Below, piece after piece: positions 5,741 to 12,491 of a stretch of 13,533 bases of DNA. Made by a program: the position numbers and the translations under genes. This DNA comes from JABDOU01 sp041609995 (GTDB lineage Bacteria > Actinomycetota > Acidimicrobiia > Spongiisociales > SHLN01). The first letter of the stretch is position 1; each line of letters begins with the position of its first letter. Location: the NCBI GenBank assembly GCA_041609995.1, contig JBFIPU010000079.1, forward strand, positions 1 through 13,533, read 5' to 3'. Under the pieces are notes generated by a model. It saw nothing but the letters and a program-made list of their open reading frames with translations. It did no database searches and was not told where the DNA came from.

Positions 5741-6700
5741 TCAGCTGAGGTAGTCAGCTGGCATCTTTTCGAAGAGGTTCTTACAGGCGGGACAACAAAA
5801 GTAGAAGGTATCGCCATTGAGCTCGGCTGTGAACTTGGCTGCAGCGATTTCGACCTCCATTTCGCAGACCGGGTCGATCGCGGTCGTGGGAACCGCAATG
5901 GCTTCAGATGCGCCACCGATCGCGCCGGCAGCTCGCAGTTGAACCAGTTTGGCCAAGATCGCCACTGCAATCTCGCGATGTTCGATGTGGCCGAGATCCA
6001 TGCCGGCGGGGGCGTCGACCCTGGCGATTTGAGCTTCATCCATTCCGCGGTCCCTGAGGTACCCGAGTACCGTGTCTGCACGGCGCGCCGACGTAACAAG
6101 CCCGATGTACGACGCCGCCGTGGCAAGGGCGGCCTCCAGGGCCGGCTCGTCGTAGTGACCTTGCGTGGCGACGACGATCGAGGTCGACCCGTCGATCGCG
6201 ATCTCAGACAGACGCTCGACGCCGTTGACGACTGATACCGAAGTGGGGATCTCCATCGCCTCCCCCTCGTTTACGAGCGTGGCACGCCAGTCCATCGCCC
6301 CAAGCAGCCGCAACAGGTTGGCAACCGCCGGCGAGGACCCGACCACAATCACGTGCGGTTGGGGAAGTATTGGCTCCATAAACACCTCCAGTGCCCCTTC
6401 TGATGAGCACGAGATTGGCACGGCAATCACCCGGTCGCGCGATACGCCATCGAGCTCGTTGGCCGGTCCGAGATACATGAGCCGGGACTCGCCGTGGTTC
6501 AGGACCCGCCGCGCCTCTCGCAGGACCGTAGGTTCGGCACAGGCCCCGCCAATCCAACCATGGATCGTGCCGTCCATTTCGATGATTGCCTTGGCGCCTT
6601 CTTTGCCCGATGACGGACCTCGCGCCCAGACGACGGTCGCGAACACGAACGGGCGATGGCGCTTATGCAGATCGGCTGCAAGCTCAAGGATGTCGGTCAT
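5741..6700 (-). CDS. XdhC/CoxI-family protein with C-terminal YHS domain
   Basis: ATG at 6700 with GGGAG 5 nt upstream gives 319 residues; the frame is open a further 243 nt upstream, but that part is non-homologous and covers the promoter. The N-terminal XdhC domain has FVFATVVWARGPSSGKEGAK (18-37), DGTIHGWIGGACAEP (43-57). A Rossmann-like part starts at HVIVVGSSPAVANLLRLLG (116-134). The signature APAGMDLGHIEHREIAVAIL is at 230-249. A C-terminal YHS domain (276-319) contains DPVCEMEV and FCCPACKNLFEK, with cysteines 279, 302, 303 and 306, suited to binding a metal ion. XdhC domains handle sulfurated Mo cofactor; the YHS module could handle copper or another soft metal, which fits the Mo-Cu centre of form I CODH, but this is inference. 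It is the first gene of the minus-strand operon. Confidence 0.86.
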   Translation of the reverse strand: MTDILELAADLHKRHRPFVFATVVWARGPSSGKEGAKAIIEMDGTIHGWIGGACAEPTVLREARRVLNHGESRLMYLGPANELDGVSRDRVIAVPISCSSEGALEVFMEPILPQPHVIVVGSSPAVANLLRLLGAMDWRATLVNEGEAMEIPTSVSVVNGVERLSEIAIDGSTSIVVATQGHYDEPALEAALATAASYIGLVTSARRADTVLGYLRDRGMDEAQIARVDAPAGMDLGHIEHREIAVAILAKLVQLRAAGAIGGASEAIAVPTTAIDPVCEMEVEIAAAKFTAELNGDTFYFCCPACKNLFEKMPADYLS

Positions 6701-6724
6701 CGCGGCTCCCGGATCAGGGTTCCG

Positions 6725-6759
6725 ATTATCGCGCCAAAACGGGTTTGCGGGTGCAAACC
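6725..6759 (-). promoter_or_regulatory. Candidate promoter and inverted-repeat operator of the XdhC-coxDE operon
   Basis: On the minus strand GATAAT (complement of 6725-6730) is a good -10 hexamer, placing a start site near 6718 and a short leader with GGGAG before ATG 6700. Just upstream lies the inverted repeat GGTTTGC-4 nt-GCAAACC (6742-6759). It sits where the -35 element would be, and no good -35 hexamer is seen. A weak -35 with an adjacent symmetrical site is typical of activator-dependent promoters, but a repressor site or RNA hairpin is also possible. Confidence 0.4.
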
Positions 6760-6875
6760 GTCGAGTCCTCGCGCCGGGCGGTTCAAATGAGCATACCGGC
6801 TGGCATCGAGTTTCGTGTGTCGAACAATTCCACGTACAGAAGCGGCTCCTCTCCGACTGACCCATCCCGGAGGGA

Positions 6876-6967
6876 GTGGGATTCGGGGAACCCTTCGGGT
6901 TCCTTGGGAGGTTTCCAGCAGCATCAGCTGCTGCAAACTCCAAACCAATGCGGAGGAGTGGGATTCG
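6876..6967. repeat. Hairpin-rich intergenic repeat block I bounded by GTGGGATTCG words
   Basis: The word GTGGGATTCG occurs at 6876-6885 and again at 6958-6967, 82 bp apart. Between them lie two hairpins: GGAACCC-TTC-GGGTTCC (6887-6903) and a longer one with core CAGCAGC-ATCA-GCTGCTG (6916-6933), flanked by GTTT/AAAC. They are joined by TTGGGAG. The same plan (GGAAC-hairpin, TTGG, second hairpin) is repeated in block II downstream. It resembles REP/BIME-type non-coding repeats. No protein-coding signal fits. Confidence 0.6.
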
Positions 6968-7065
6968 ACCGTTGTGCGCTCACATGTCGATGCGACAATG
7001 GTCCCCCGTCGGGAGGTCTCGCAGAGACCGGAGGGCAACTCCTTGAAGAGGTTGGGGGGAAGGTG

Positions 7066-7210
7066 GGAACGCTTCGCGTTCCTTGGGAGCTGCTCCGCAG
7101 CTCCATGGGAGACACAACGCTTCGCGTTCCTTGGGAGCTGCTCCGCAGCTCCATGGGAGACACAACGCTTCGCGTTCCTCGGGAGTTGCTCCGCAGCTTT
7201 GGGAAGACCC
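7066..7210. repeat. 48-bp tandem repeat (almost 3 copies) of paired hairpins, block II
   Basis: Copies at 7069-7116 and 7117-7164 are identical over 48 bp; a third, degenerate and incomplete copy spans 7165-7210. Each unit holds two hairpins: (GGA)ACGC-TTC-GCGT(TCC), best in copy 1 at 7066-7082, and GGAGCTGC-TCC-GCAGCTCC at 7086-7104. The spacer between copies contains CATGGGAGACACA. The hairpins lie downstream of the minus-strand dimethylargininase gene and may also end its transcript. Because 48 is a multiple of three, every frame through it stays open, which creates spurious ORFs. Confidence 0.85.
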
Positions 7211-7280
7211 GTTGGTCAGCATGGTCATACGACCGGAGCGTGGCTGGGTTACCCCAGTGGATGACCGGGTGGGTCGCTCG

Positions 7281-8075
7281 TCAGCCCAGGTGGAACCGGA
7301 GGGAAAGGCAGGAGAGGCCGCCGTCGAGCTTGGCCGCCTCGCTCGTGTCGAGCACCTGGAGCTCGAAGCCGGCATCGCTCAACGTCTCCTCAGATCGAGG
7401 GAAGCCTGCGCTGAGGAAGACGGTTTCGTTCACGCGGATGAGATTGGCGGCCGCCTCTTCTCCCTCCGGGGTCAGGATCAGCCGGTAGCCCCCGAAACAA
7501 CCGGAGTCGGCCAGCCGCCCGGTGGCGAAGATCGTTTCGCTGTCGAGGAGGCCGCAGTCCGACTTGAAATGAAGCACGTCGGCGGGCGTGACGACCTTGC
7601 GGGGGGTATAGCCGTAGTCGGCGAGGATGTGACCGAGGGCCCGGAAGCCTTCCTCATCGGTACGGTCCGAGAGGCCGATGAAGGCGTCGGTATCGGTGAG
7701 GAGAACATCGCCACCGTCGACAAATCCATCGCTGTCGAGGTCGAGTACCTCGTCGAAGGTCGACTCCAGCACCGACCGGAGCTCCTTGGCCTCACCGAAG
7801 CGGGTCGGTGCCCCCGGTCTCATAGGGATCGCTACCCGTCCGACACACACGGCCGCGTCTTCGATGAACACGCTGTCGGGGTAGTCGTCGAGCGGGTCCA
7901 AGGTCATGGTCGCGACGCCTGCTTCGCCCAGCGCCGCGACATACGCCTCCACCTGATCTTGAAACAGCTGCGCGTCCGGATCCCCCATGTCCTCGGCCCG
8001 CAGCCCCTTCACGACCGTCTCGCCCGGAAGCCGCGAGATGGTGTGCGTGAAGCGGTAGGAGCGCCCTTCGCTCAT
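7281..8075 (-). CDS. ddaH: Dimethylarginine dimethylaminohydrolase (dimethylargininase)
   Basis: 264 residues, a normal length for bacterial DDAH of the guanidino-group-modifying (arginine deiminase-like) superfamily. It hydrolyses N-omega-methylated arginines to citrulline and methylamines in the cytoplasm. Family motifs are in order: PDSVFIEDAAV (66-76, substrate Asp73), VDGGDVLLTD (119-128), the catalytic His169 in LHFKSDCGLLD, and the nucleophile Cys256 in LDGGLSCLSLRF near the C-terminus. ATG at 8075 is the first residue compatible with the family N-terminus (YRFTHTISRLPGETVVKGL); only a weak purine-rich stretch precedes it. It stands alone, 69 bp after the phosphatase gene on the same strand, and has no visible link to the cox genes. 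Release and reuse of nitrogen from methylarginine is the likely role. Confidence 0.92.
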   Translation of the reverse strand: MSEGRSYRFTHTISRLPGETVVKGLRAEDMGDPDAQLFQDQVEAYVAALGEAGVATMTLDPLDDYPDSVFIEDAAVCVGRVAIPMRPGAPTRFGEAKELRSVLESTFDEVLDLDSDGFVDGGDVLLTDTDAFIGLSDRTDEEGFRALGHILADYGYTPRKVVTPADVLHFKSDCGLLDSETIFATGRLADSGCFGGYRLILTPEGEEAAANLIRVNETVFLSAGFPRSEETLSDAGFELQVLDTSEAAKLDGGLSCLSLRFHLG

Positions 8076-8144
8076 TGCAGTCTCATCTGTGCCGGGAGCA
8101 CCGCAGCGTGAAACGTGGTGGGTTTCATTACTCGGATGATACGA

Positions 8145-10316
8145 CTAGCCGGCGACCGGCATCCCGGGCCCGGGTGCCGGAAGCTGGATGTCCGCCGGGC
8201 CGTAGTTGTTCTCGTTGCGGAGATAGAGAACGCCCTCCGGGGCCCGGTAGGCGCCCACCGTATCGCGTCCATCCCCGTTCCAGTCCCCACCCAGAACGAC
8301 GTCCCGCGGGGCCCCGTAGTAGAAGGCGATGTTGGCGACCCCGCTCGTTATCTCGTTGCGCAGATAGACGTAACCGGTCTTCTCGCGATGAAGGCCGATC
8401 GTGTCGGTGCCGTCACCGTCGAAATCCCCGGCGAAGGGAGTGTCGTCGGGCGTTCCGAAGAAGAACCAGTCGCCGGCAATTGCTGTCCCGAGGCGGTCGG
8501 AGATGAACACTTGCCCGGTCGAGGGTCGGTATATCGAGATCGTGTCGCAGCCGTCACCATCCCAGTCGCCGGCCACCGGAAGGTCGCCGGCCATGCCGAG
8601 GAAGAACTCGATGTCGGCGGTGCCCTGGATGTTTTCGTTTCGGAGGTAGACGTAGCCGTCCGACTCTCTATACATCCCGACGCTCGGCCTTCCATCACAG
8701 TCCCAATCCCCGTACAGGGGTCGGTCCCCCGGGTCACCGAAGAAGAAGGTCTCATTCCTCCCATCGGCATGGGACACCGACCAATTACCGGTCGTCACGT
8801 TGAACATGCCGATGTCGACGGCCGGCACCCGGCCGGGGATCTGGTCCGGGTCGGGGATCGGATCCGGCTCGGGGGGTGGGACGGGGTTGGGTTTGGGCAG
8901 CGGGTTCGGGTCGGGGGGTGGCACCGGCTCCGGTTCGGGGTCGGGATCGGGCTCCGGTGGCGGGTCGGGTTCCGGTTCAGGGATCGGTTCGGGCTCGGGG
9001 GGAAGGGGCGGCGGGTCGTCGTCCACGATCGAGAAGAAGTCGATGGTCGTCCCATCCACCGCCCGGTACTCCACCGACAGCGACTCCCAGGTGACGTCGA
9101 TCAGGGCGAACCCGAACTCGGCCGGGACCTCGGTGTCTTCTGCGTAACCAGCAGCCACCCAAGGTTGAGGCCACCCCGGCTCGCGAACATTGCGGATGTC
9201 GTGACCGCCGACCCCGGAGATCAGCTGAACGACCCCGGCGTCCTCGGCAAACACCCCATCGGGATCAAACACATATGTGGGCTCATCACCATCGAATCCC
9301 GTGAGCGGATGCGTCCAGGAGAAGGCGTGAGAATGGCCGACCAGCAGCAGGTCAACGCCCTGCTCCTTCATCATCGGAATCAGTTCCCTGTAATAGCTCT
9401 CCCCGGCGTGTGAATCCTTGTCCGGTGCGCCGACGGTCGGGCGGTGTGCCACTACCACCTTCCATCGGGCATCAGAGGCGGCGAGGTCGGCCGCCGCCCA
9501 GTCAGCCAACTCATCGACCCGGGACCGTTCGTTGGAATCCAAGACGGTGAAGTGCACCATGCCGTAGTCGAACGAGAAGTTGTGCTCCGGGAAGAAGCCG
9601 GACGGTGGGGTGGCGGGTCCGGACACCCCTGCGATCGGCTGCGGGCTGGCGAATGTCGCCCGGTGTCCCCAGCCGTCTTCGGTGTCCATCTCGTGGTTGC
9701 CGATCGCCGCGTAGTCGATGTGACTCCGGCTCCATTCAATTGCTTCAAGGGAGGTCGACGGGTCGAAGCGAACGTCGAACTCCGAGTGTCGCCCGTCGTC
9801 GTAAGCGTTATCGCCCAGGAGCACGGCGAAGGCGGCTTCGGTCGAGTTGAGGGCCCCGAGCACATCGTTGAAGTCATCGGCGTGGTCGGGATCCGCCGAG
9901 TCGCCGTAGGCGGCGAACGTGAATGGTGTCGGGTCAGCCGGTGCCAGACGGGTCCGAAACTTCGATCGGTAGATGTCAGAGCCGTGTCGAATGCCGTATT
10001 CGTACATCTCGTCGAAGTCCAAGCCGTCGATGGTCACGGAGAAGTTGAATCGGCCGGTGTCGACGGCCTCGACTTCGATCTCGTTGATGCGCTGCCAGGA
10101 CGCCTCTCCCACTCGTCGCCAAAATGCGAGGAAGGCGGCGGGATCGTCGTGGTCGGCCTGCCACATCACCTGCACTTGATCGGTCTCCGACCCGGGGTAT
10201 CCCACAAGCGGTGCATCACCGAGTTGCAGGTAGGGAGCGCGTAGGAGGTCGGTCTGTGCACTTGCCGGGGCGACGAGCGTCAGCAATCCCAGCGTCAGCA
10301 GCAGCAGCCTCTTCAC
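8145..10316 (-). CDS. Secreted purple-acid-phosphatase-like metallophosphoesterase with C-terminal VCBS-like repeats
   Basis: GTG at 10316 (AGGGGAAG upstream) starts a clear signal peptide, KRLLLLTLGLLTLVAPASA, cleaved near residue 20, giving 723 residues. Residues ~25-125 look like the fibronectin-like N-terminal domain of purple acid phosphatases. The catalytic part has the metal motifs in order: YGDS (Asp139), GDNAY (168-172), GNHE (206-209), VVVAH (His291) and GHSH (327-330). The Tyr that gives the purple colour is present in GDNAY. A Pro/Glu/Asp linker (about 433-495) follows. The last ~225 residues are repeats with Asp-rich calcium loops: GDWDCDG, GDWDGDG, GDFDGDG, GDWNGDG, each followed by a YLRNE- or FISD-type strand. 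The chain ends in GMPVAG, just where another loop would begin. Likely an extracellular phosphomonoesterase or phosphodiesterase; substrate unknown. Confidence 0.86.
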   Translation of the reverse strand: MKRLLLLTLGLLTLVAPASAQTDLLRAPYLQLGDAPLVGYPGSETDQVQVMWQADHDDPAAFLAFWRRVGEASWQRINEIEVEAVDTGRFNFSVTIDGLDFDEMYEYGIRHGSDIYRSKFRTRLAPADPTPFTFAAYGDSADPDHADDFNDVLGALNSTEAAFAVLLGDNAYDDGRHSEFDVRFDPSTSLEAIEWSRSHIDYAAIGNHEMDTEDGWGHRATFASPQPIAGVSGPATPPSGFFPEHNFSFDYGMVHFTVLDSNERSRVDELADWAAADLAASDARWKVVVAHRPTVGAPDKDSHAGESYYRELIPMMKEQGVDLLLVGHSHAFSWTHPLTGFDGDEPTYVFDPDGVFAEDAGVVQLISGVGGHDIRNVREPGWPQPWVAAGYAEDTEVPAEFGFALIDVTWESLSVEYRAVDGTTIDFFSIVDDDPPPLPPEPEPIPEPEPDPPPEPDPDPEPEPVPPPDPNPLPKPNPVPPPEPDPIPDPDQIPGRVPAVDIGMFNVTTGNWSVSHADGRNETFFFGDPGDRPLYGDWDCDGRPSVGMYRESDGYVYLRNENIQGTADIEFFLGMAGDLPVAGDWDGDGCDTISIYRPSTGQVFISDRLGTAIAGDWFFFGTPDDTPFAGDFDGDGTDTIGLHREKTGYVYLRNEITSGVANIAFYYGAPRDVVLGGDWNGDGRDTVGAYRAPEGVLYLRNENNYGPADIQLPAPGPGMPVAG

Positions 10317-10330
10317 ATCACTTCCCCTCA

Positions 10331-10359
10331 GACAGCGGATGCAGCCTCCAGCCGCTGTC
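10331..10359 (-). promoter_or_regulatory. Hairpin in the leader of the phosphatase gene
   Basis: Perfect 8-bp inverted repeat GACAGCGG/CCGCTGTC with a 13-nt loop, ending 14 nt before the GTG start and just upstream of the AGGGGAAG ribosome site. It could affect translation or be an operator; nothing links it to a known riboswitch class. The rest of the 192-bp gap (10317-10508) shows only short symmetrical words such as CCGAAGTTCGG and CACGGACCGTG. Confidence 0.3.
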
Positions 10360-10508
10360 GCCCGTGTCGCGTCCCGCACACTTGCCACAGGCCCGAAGTT
10401 CGGCCGGTGAAAGCCGTGGCGAATGGCACTCTGAAGCTACACGATTTTCCGACCTATGGCCACGGACCGTGAGTTCGGGCCACCTGGTTTCTGGAACGCC
10501 GGGGGTAG

Positions 10509-11825
10509 TCAGCTCTGGGCGGCCACTTCGGCTACCCCGCCGTCGATCACAACCACCGGTTGGTATCCATTGTCGAGAAGGGCGGATGCGGCGATGGTGG
10601 CCCGATTGCCGGTGCGGCAGATCACCATCACCAGTTGCTCCTTGTCGATTGAATCGGGGATACCGTGGGCGTAAAGATCGGGGAGGTACCGCCAGGTCGA
10701 CCCGTCGAGGTGCTGGGTCTCCCACTCGGTCGGGTCTCGTACGTCGAGGATTTGTATCTTTCGCGTCGCCGCTTCGTCGGGAGTGATCACTTCGTAACTG
10801 CGCAGATTGCCTTCATATGCGCTGATGTCGGTGACGCCGGCCACCACCCGGTCGAAGCCGATGCGTGACAGCTGGGTGCGTGCCTCCTCCACGTCTTCTG
10901 ATCGATCGGCAATGAGGATGACGTCCTTGTTGAACGGCAACAGCCAGCCCGTCCAGGTGGCGAAGTCCGTACCCAGCTCTATTCCGATCGAGCCCGGCAC
11001 ATGACCGCCGGCAATGGCGCGGCGGTGGCGGATATCGACCAGCGCGGCATCCAAGTGCCGGTCCACGTCATTGATCGAGATGATCGGTACCGGTTCGGTG
11101 GGCGGCTCCGGGTAGCCATACAGGTTGGCGGGGCCCATCTGGGCGTAGTACGCCGGATACGGAACCAGTCCTTCGAGCTGGGCCTTCACAAAGGCCTCTT
11201 CGTCGGGGTATTGCAGCACCGGGTTGGAACGGCGCTCCTCTCCGATGGTCGATGTGTCCTGCGAGGCGGCGGTGGCCGTGCAGAACGACCCGGCGCCGTG
11301 GGTGGGGTAGAGGCCGACGTCATCAGGCAGATGGGCCAGCCGCGTCACCGAGCCGTATTGGAGGCGGGCGAGCGTGTCGGCGCGTTCTTCGCCCAGCAGA
11401 TCGGGTCGGCCGGCTGAGCCGACCAACAGCGACCCGCCCGAGAACACGAACACCGGCCGGTCCTCCAACAGGACCAGATACGACGTGTGCTCTGGGGTGT
11501 GGCCGGGAGTATGCAAGGGCTGAATCGCCAGCCCGTCGGCGCCATAGAGCTCCTCCAAGTGGAACGCCGGGGTATGGCGGTATGCCGGAGCGGCGGCCGC
11601 CGGCAAGACCAATTCGGCGCCAGTCTTCTTGGCGAGGTCGCGGGCACCGGAGACGTAATCGTTGTGGAGGTGCGTTTCGAGAATGAACCGGGGTGTGGCA
11701 TCGCCCAGTTGGGCAGTTATCCGATCGATATCTCGCTGCGGATCCACGATGATCGCCTCACCTTTGTAGGTGAGCACGTACGTGCTGTCACCGAGCCCTT
11801 CGGTTCGGATGGTGGCGATGTCCAT
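10509..11825 (-). CDS. Metallo-beta-lactamase / double rhodanese fusion protein (persulfide dioxygenase-like)
   Basis: 438 residues from ATG 11825; the upstream ATG at 11846 overlaps a palindromic operator and is less likely. The N-terminal MBL domain has ETHLHNDYVSG (50-60), HTPGH (105-109), FSGGSLLVGSAGRPDL (128-143) and YPTHGAG (173-179). Two rhodanese domains follow. The first (about 246-340) has Asp307 where the active cysteine would be (LIADRSEDVEEA) and is probably inactive. The second (about 345-438) has an intact loop CRTGNR with Cys403. Related fusions oxidise glutathione persulfide or other low-molecular-weight persulfides to sulfite and move sulfane sulfur. The THxHxDY form and FSGG instead of the iron-binding TGD of ETHE1 are oddities, so the exact reaction is uncertain. 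It is monocistronic, with the phosphatase gene 192 bp downstream. Confidence 0.85.
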   Translation of the reverse strand: MDIATIRTEGLGDSTYVLTYKGEAIIVDPQRDIDRITAQLGDATPRFILETHLHNDYVSGARDLAKKTGAELVLPAAAAPAYRHTPAFHLEELYGADGLAIQPLHTPGHTPEHTSYLVLLEDRPVFVFSGGSLLVGSAGRPDLLGEERADTLARLQYGSVTRLAHLPDDVGLYPTHGAGSFCTATAASQDTSTIGEERRSNPVLQYPDEEAFVKAQLEGLVPYPAYYAQMGPANLYGYPEPPTEPVPIISINDVDRHLDAALVDIRHRRAIAGGHVPGSIGIELGTDFATWTGWLLPFNKDVILIADRSEDVEEARTQLSRIGFDRVVAGVTDISAYEGNLRSYEVITPDEAATRKIQILDVRDPTEWETQHLDGSTWRYLPDLYAHGIPDSIDKEQLVMVICRTGNRATIAASALLDNGYQPVVVIDGGVAEVAAQS

Positions 11826-11844
11826 GCTTCGCATGATACGGCAC

Positions 11845-11860
11845 ATTCACGTTCGTGAAT
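11845..11860 (-). promoter_or_regulatory. Perfect palindromic operator upstream of the MBL-rhodanese gene
   Basis: ATTCACG-TT-CGTGAAT is a 7-bp perfect inverted repeat with a 2-bp centre. On the minus strand it lies about 20 bp before ATG 11825, and a possible -10 TATCAT is placed between them (about 11833-11838), so the palindrome would cover the -35 region. The ATTCA...TGAAT form resembles sites bound by ArsR/SmtB-type repressors, several of which sense sulfide or persulfide in other bacteria. No such regulator gene is in the window. Confidence 0.6.
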
Positions 11861-11939
11861 ATGGCCGCTGTTACCGAAAAGGACGCACCAGGCGGGTTGC
11901 CGGCGGGGTGCCTCGGGCATGATCGCGTGTCGGCCTTTG

Positions 11940-12033
<94 letters not shown>

Positions 12034-12111
12034 GGGAGCCCAAAGGGTACCAGCCCGGCCCGAGCCGCCATCGACATGATCGCACGAGGATGCACGATGC
12101 TCCGGCCGAGC

Positions 12112-12152
12112 ACACTTGACACCTAGCATTGCAAAGTGTAGGTTCACACAGT
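12112..12152 (+). promoter_or_regulatory. Probable leaderless promoter of the padR gene with flanking inverted repeats
   Basis: TTGACA at 12116-12121 is a perfect -35, followed after 17 bp by TAGGTT at 12139-12144 as -10. Transcription would begin at about 12151-12153, that is at the ATG, so the mRNA is probably leaderless; no ribosome site precedes the ATG. ACACTT (12112-12117) and AAGTGT (12134-12139) form an inverted pair around the spacer, and GTGT-6 nt-ACAC overlaps the -10. Such symmetry across the core promoter fits autorepression by PadR. Confidence 0.6.
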
Positions 12153-12491
12153 ATGAGAGGACAGGCGCTGAAAGGGCATCTCGATCTGCTGCTTCTGACG
12201 ATCTTGGCTGACGGCCCCAAGCATGGTTATGCCGTCATCGAACAGCTCCGGCTGGCCAGCGATGACGTGTTCGACCTTCCCGAGGGGACCGTGTATCCGG
12301 CTTTGCATCGACTGCAGAGGGCCGGCTATCTGTCGAGCAGCTGGAGCGAGGTGCAAGGACGTAGGAGACGAACGTATACGCTGACCAACAAGGGCACCGC
12401 CGCCCTGGGCGAACAGCGCCAGTCCTGGACCGAGTTCTCGCACGCAGTAGGGCGAGTACTCCAGAGCAGACCATGGCCGAGTACACCCTGA
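12153..12491 (+). CDS. PadR-family transcriptional regulator
   Basis: 112 residues from ATG 12153 (MRGQALKGHLDLLLLTILAD), chosen over ATG 12129 because the promoter -10 lies between them and the family N-terminus starts here. The winged-helix PadR core is complete: GPKHGYAVIEQL, the recognition region LPEGTVYPALHRLQRAGYLSS and the wing EVQGRRRRTYTLTNKG. These are small one-winged-helix repressors with a short C-terminal dimerisation helix (LGEQRQSWTEFSHAVGRVL). Its stop lies inside the next gene (19-nt overlap), the usual arrangement of a PadR with a HAAS-domain membrane protein. It most likely represses its own operon in response to a small molecule or membrane signal. Confidence 0.92.
   Translation: MRGQALKGHLDLLLLTILADGPKHGYAVIEQLRLASDDVFDLPEGTVYPALHRLQRAGYLSSSWSEVQGRRRRTYTLTNKGTAALGEQRQSWTEFSHAVGRVLQSRPWPSTP

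Larger units (their letters stand above)
6701..7280. other. 580-bp non-coding region between the cox operon and the dimethylargininase gene
   Basis: Holds the candidate XdhC promoter (6725-6759), hairpin block I (6876-6967) and tandem block II (7066-7210). The part 6968-7065 has the word TGTGCGCTCAC at 6973-6983, which recurs inverted in the repeat at the window end. A small hairpin CTGGG-TTAC-CCCAG lies close to the dimethylargininase stop, around 7242-7256. No RNA gene or convincing protein gene is seen. Confidence 0.7.

Noticed and set aside
7066..7210. Possible CRISPR array
   Set aside because: Units are directly adjacent with no unique spacers, and no cas genes are present.
6586..7488. 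300-codon plus-strand frame across the hairpin repeats
   Set aside because: It runs out of the XdhC gene through the 48-bp repeats, whose length is a multiple of three, into the antisense of dimethylargininase; repeated peptide is an artefact.
8115..9413. 432-codon open frame on the plus strand
   Set aside because: It is antisense to the phosphatase gene; the frame lacks stops because of the Asp/Pro-rich linker and high GC, has no recognisable domain, and the opposite strand has full catalytic motifs.
9444..10244. 266-codon open frame on the plus strand
   Set aside because: Antisense to the purple acid phosphatase domain; no motif or ribosome site.
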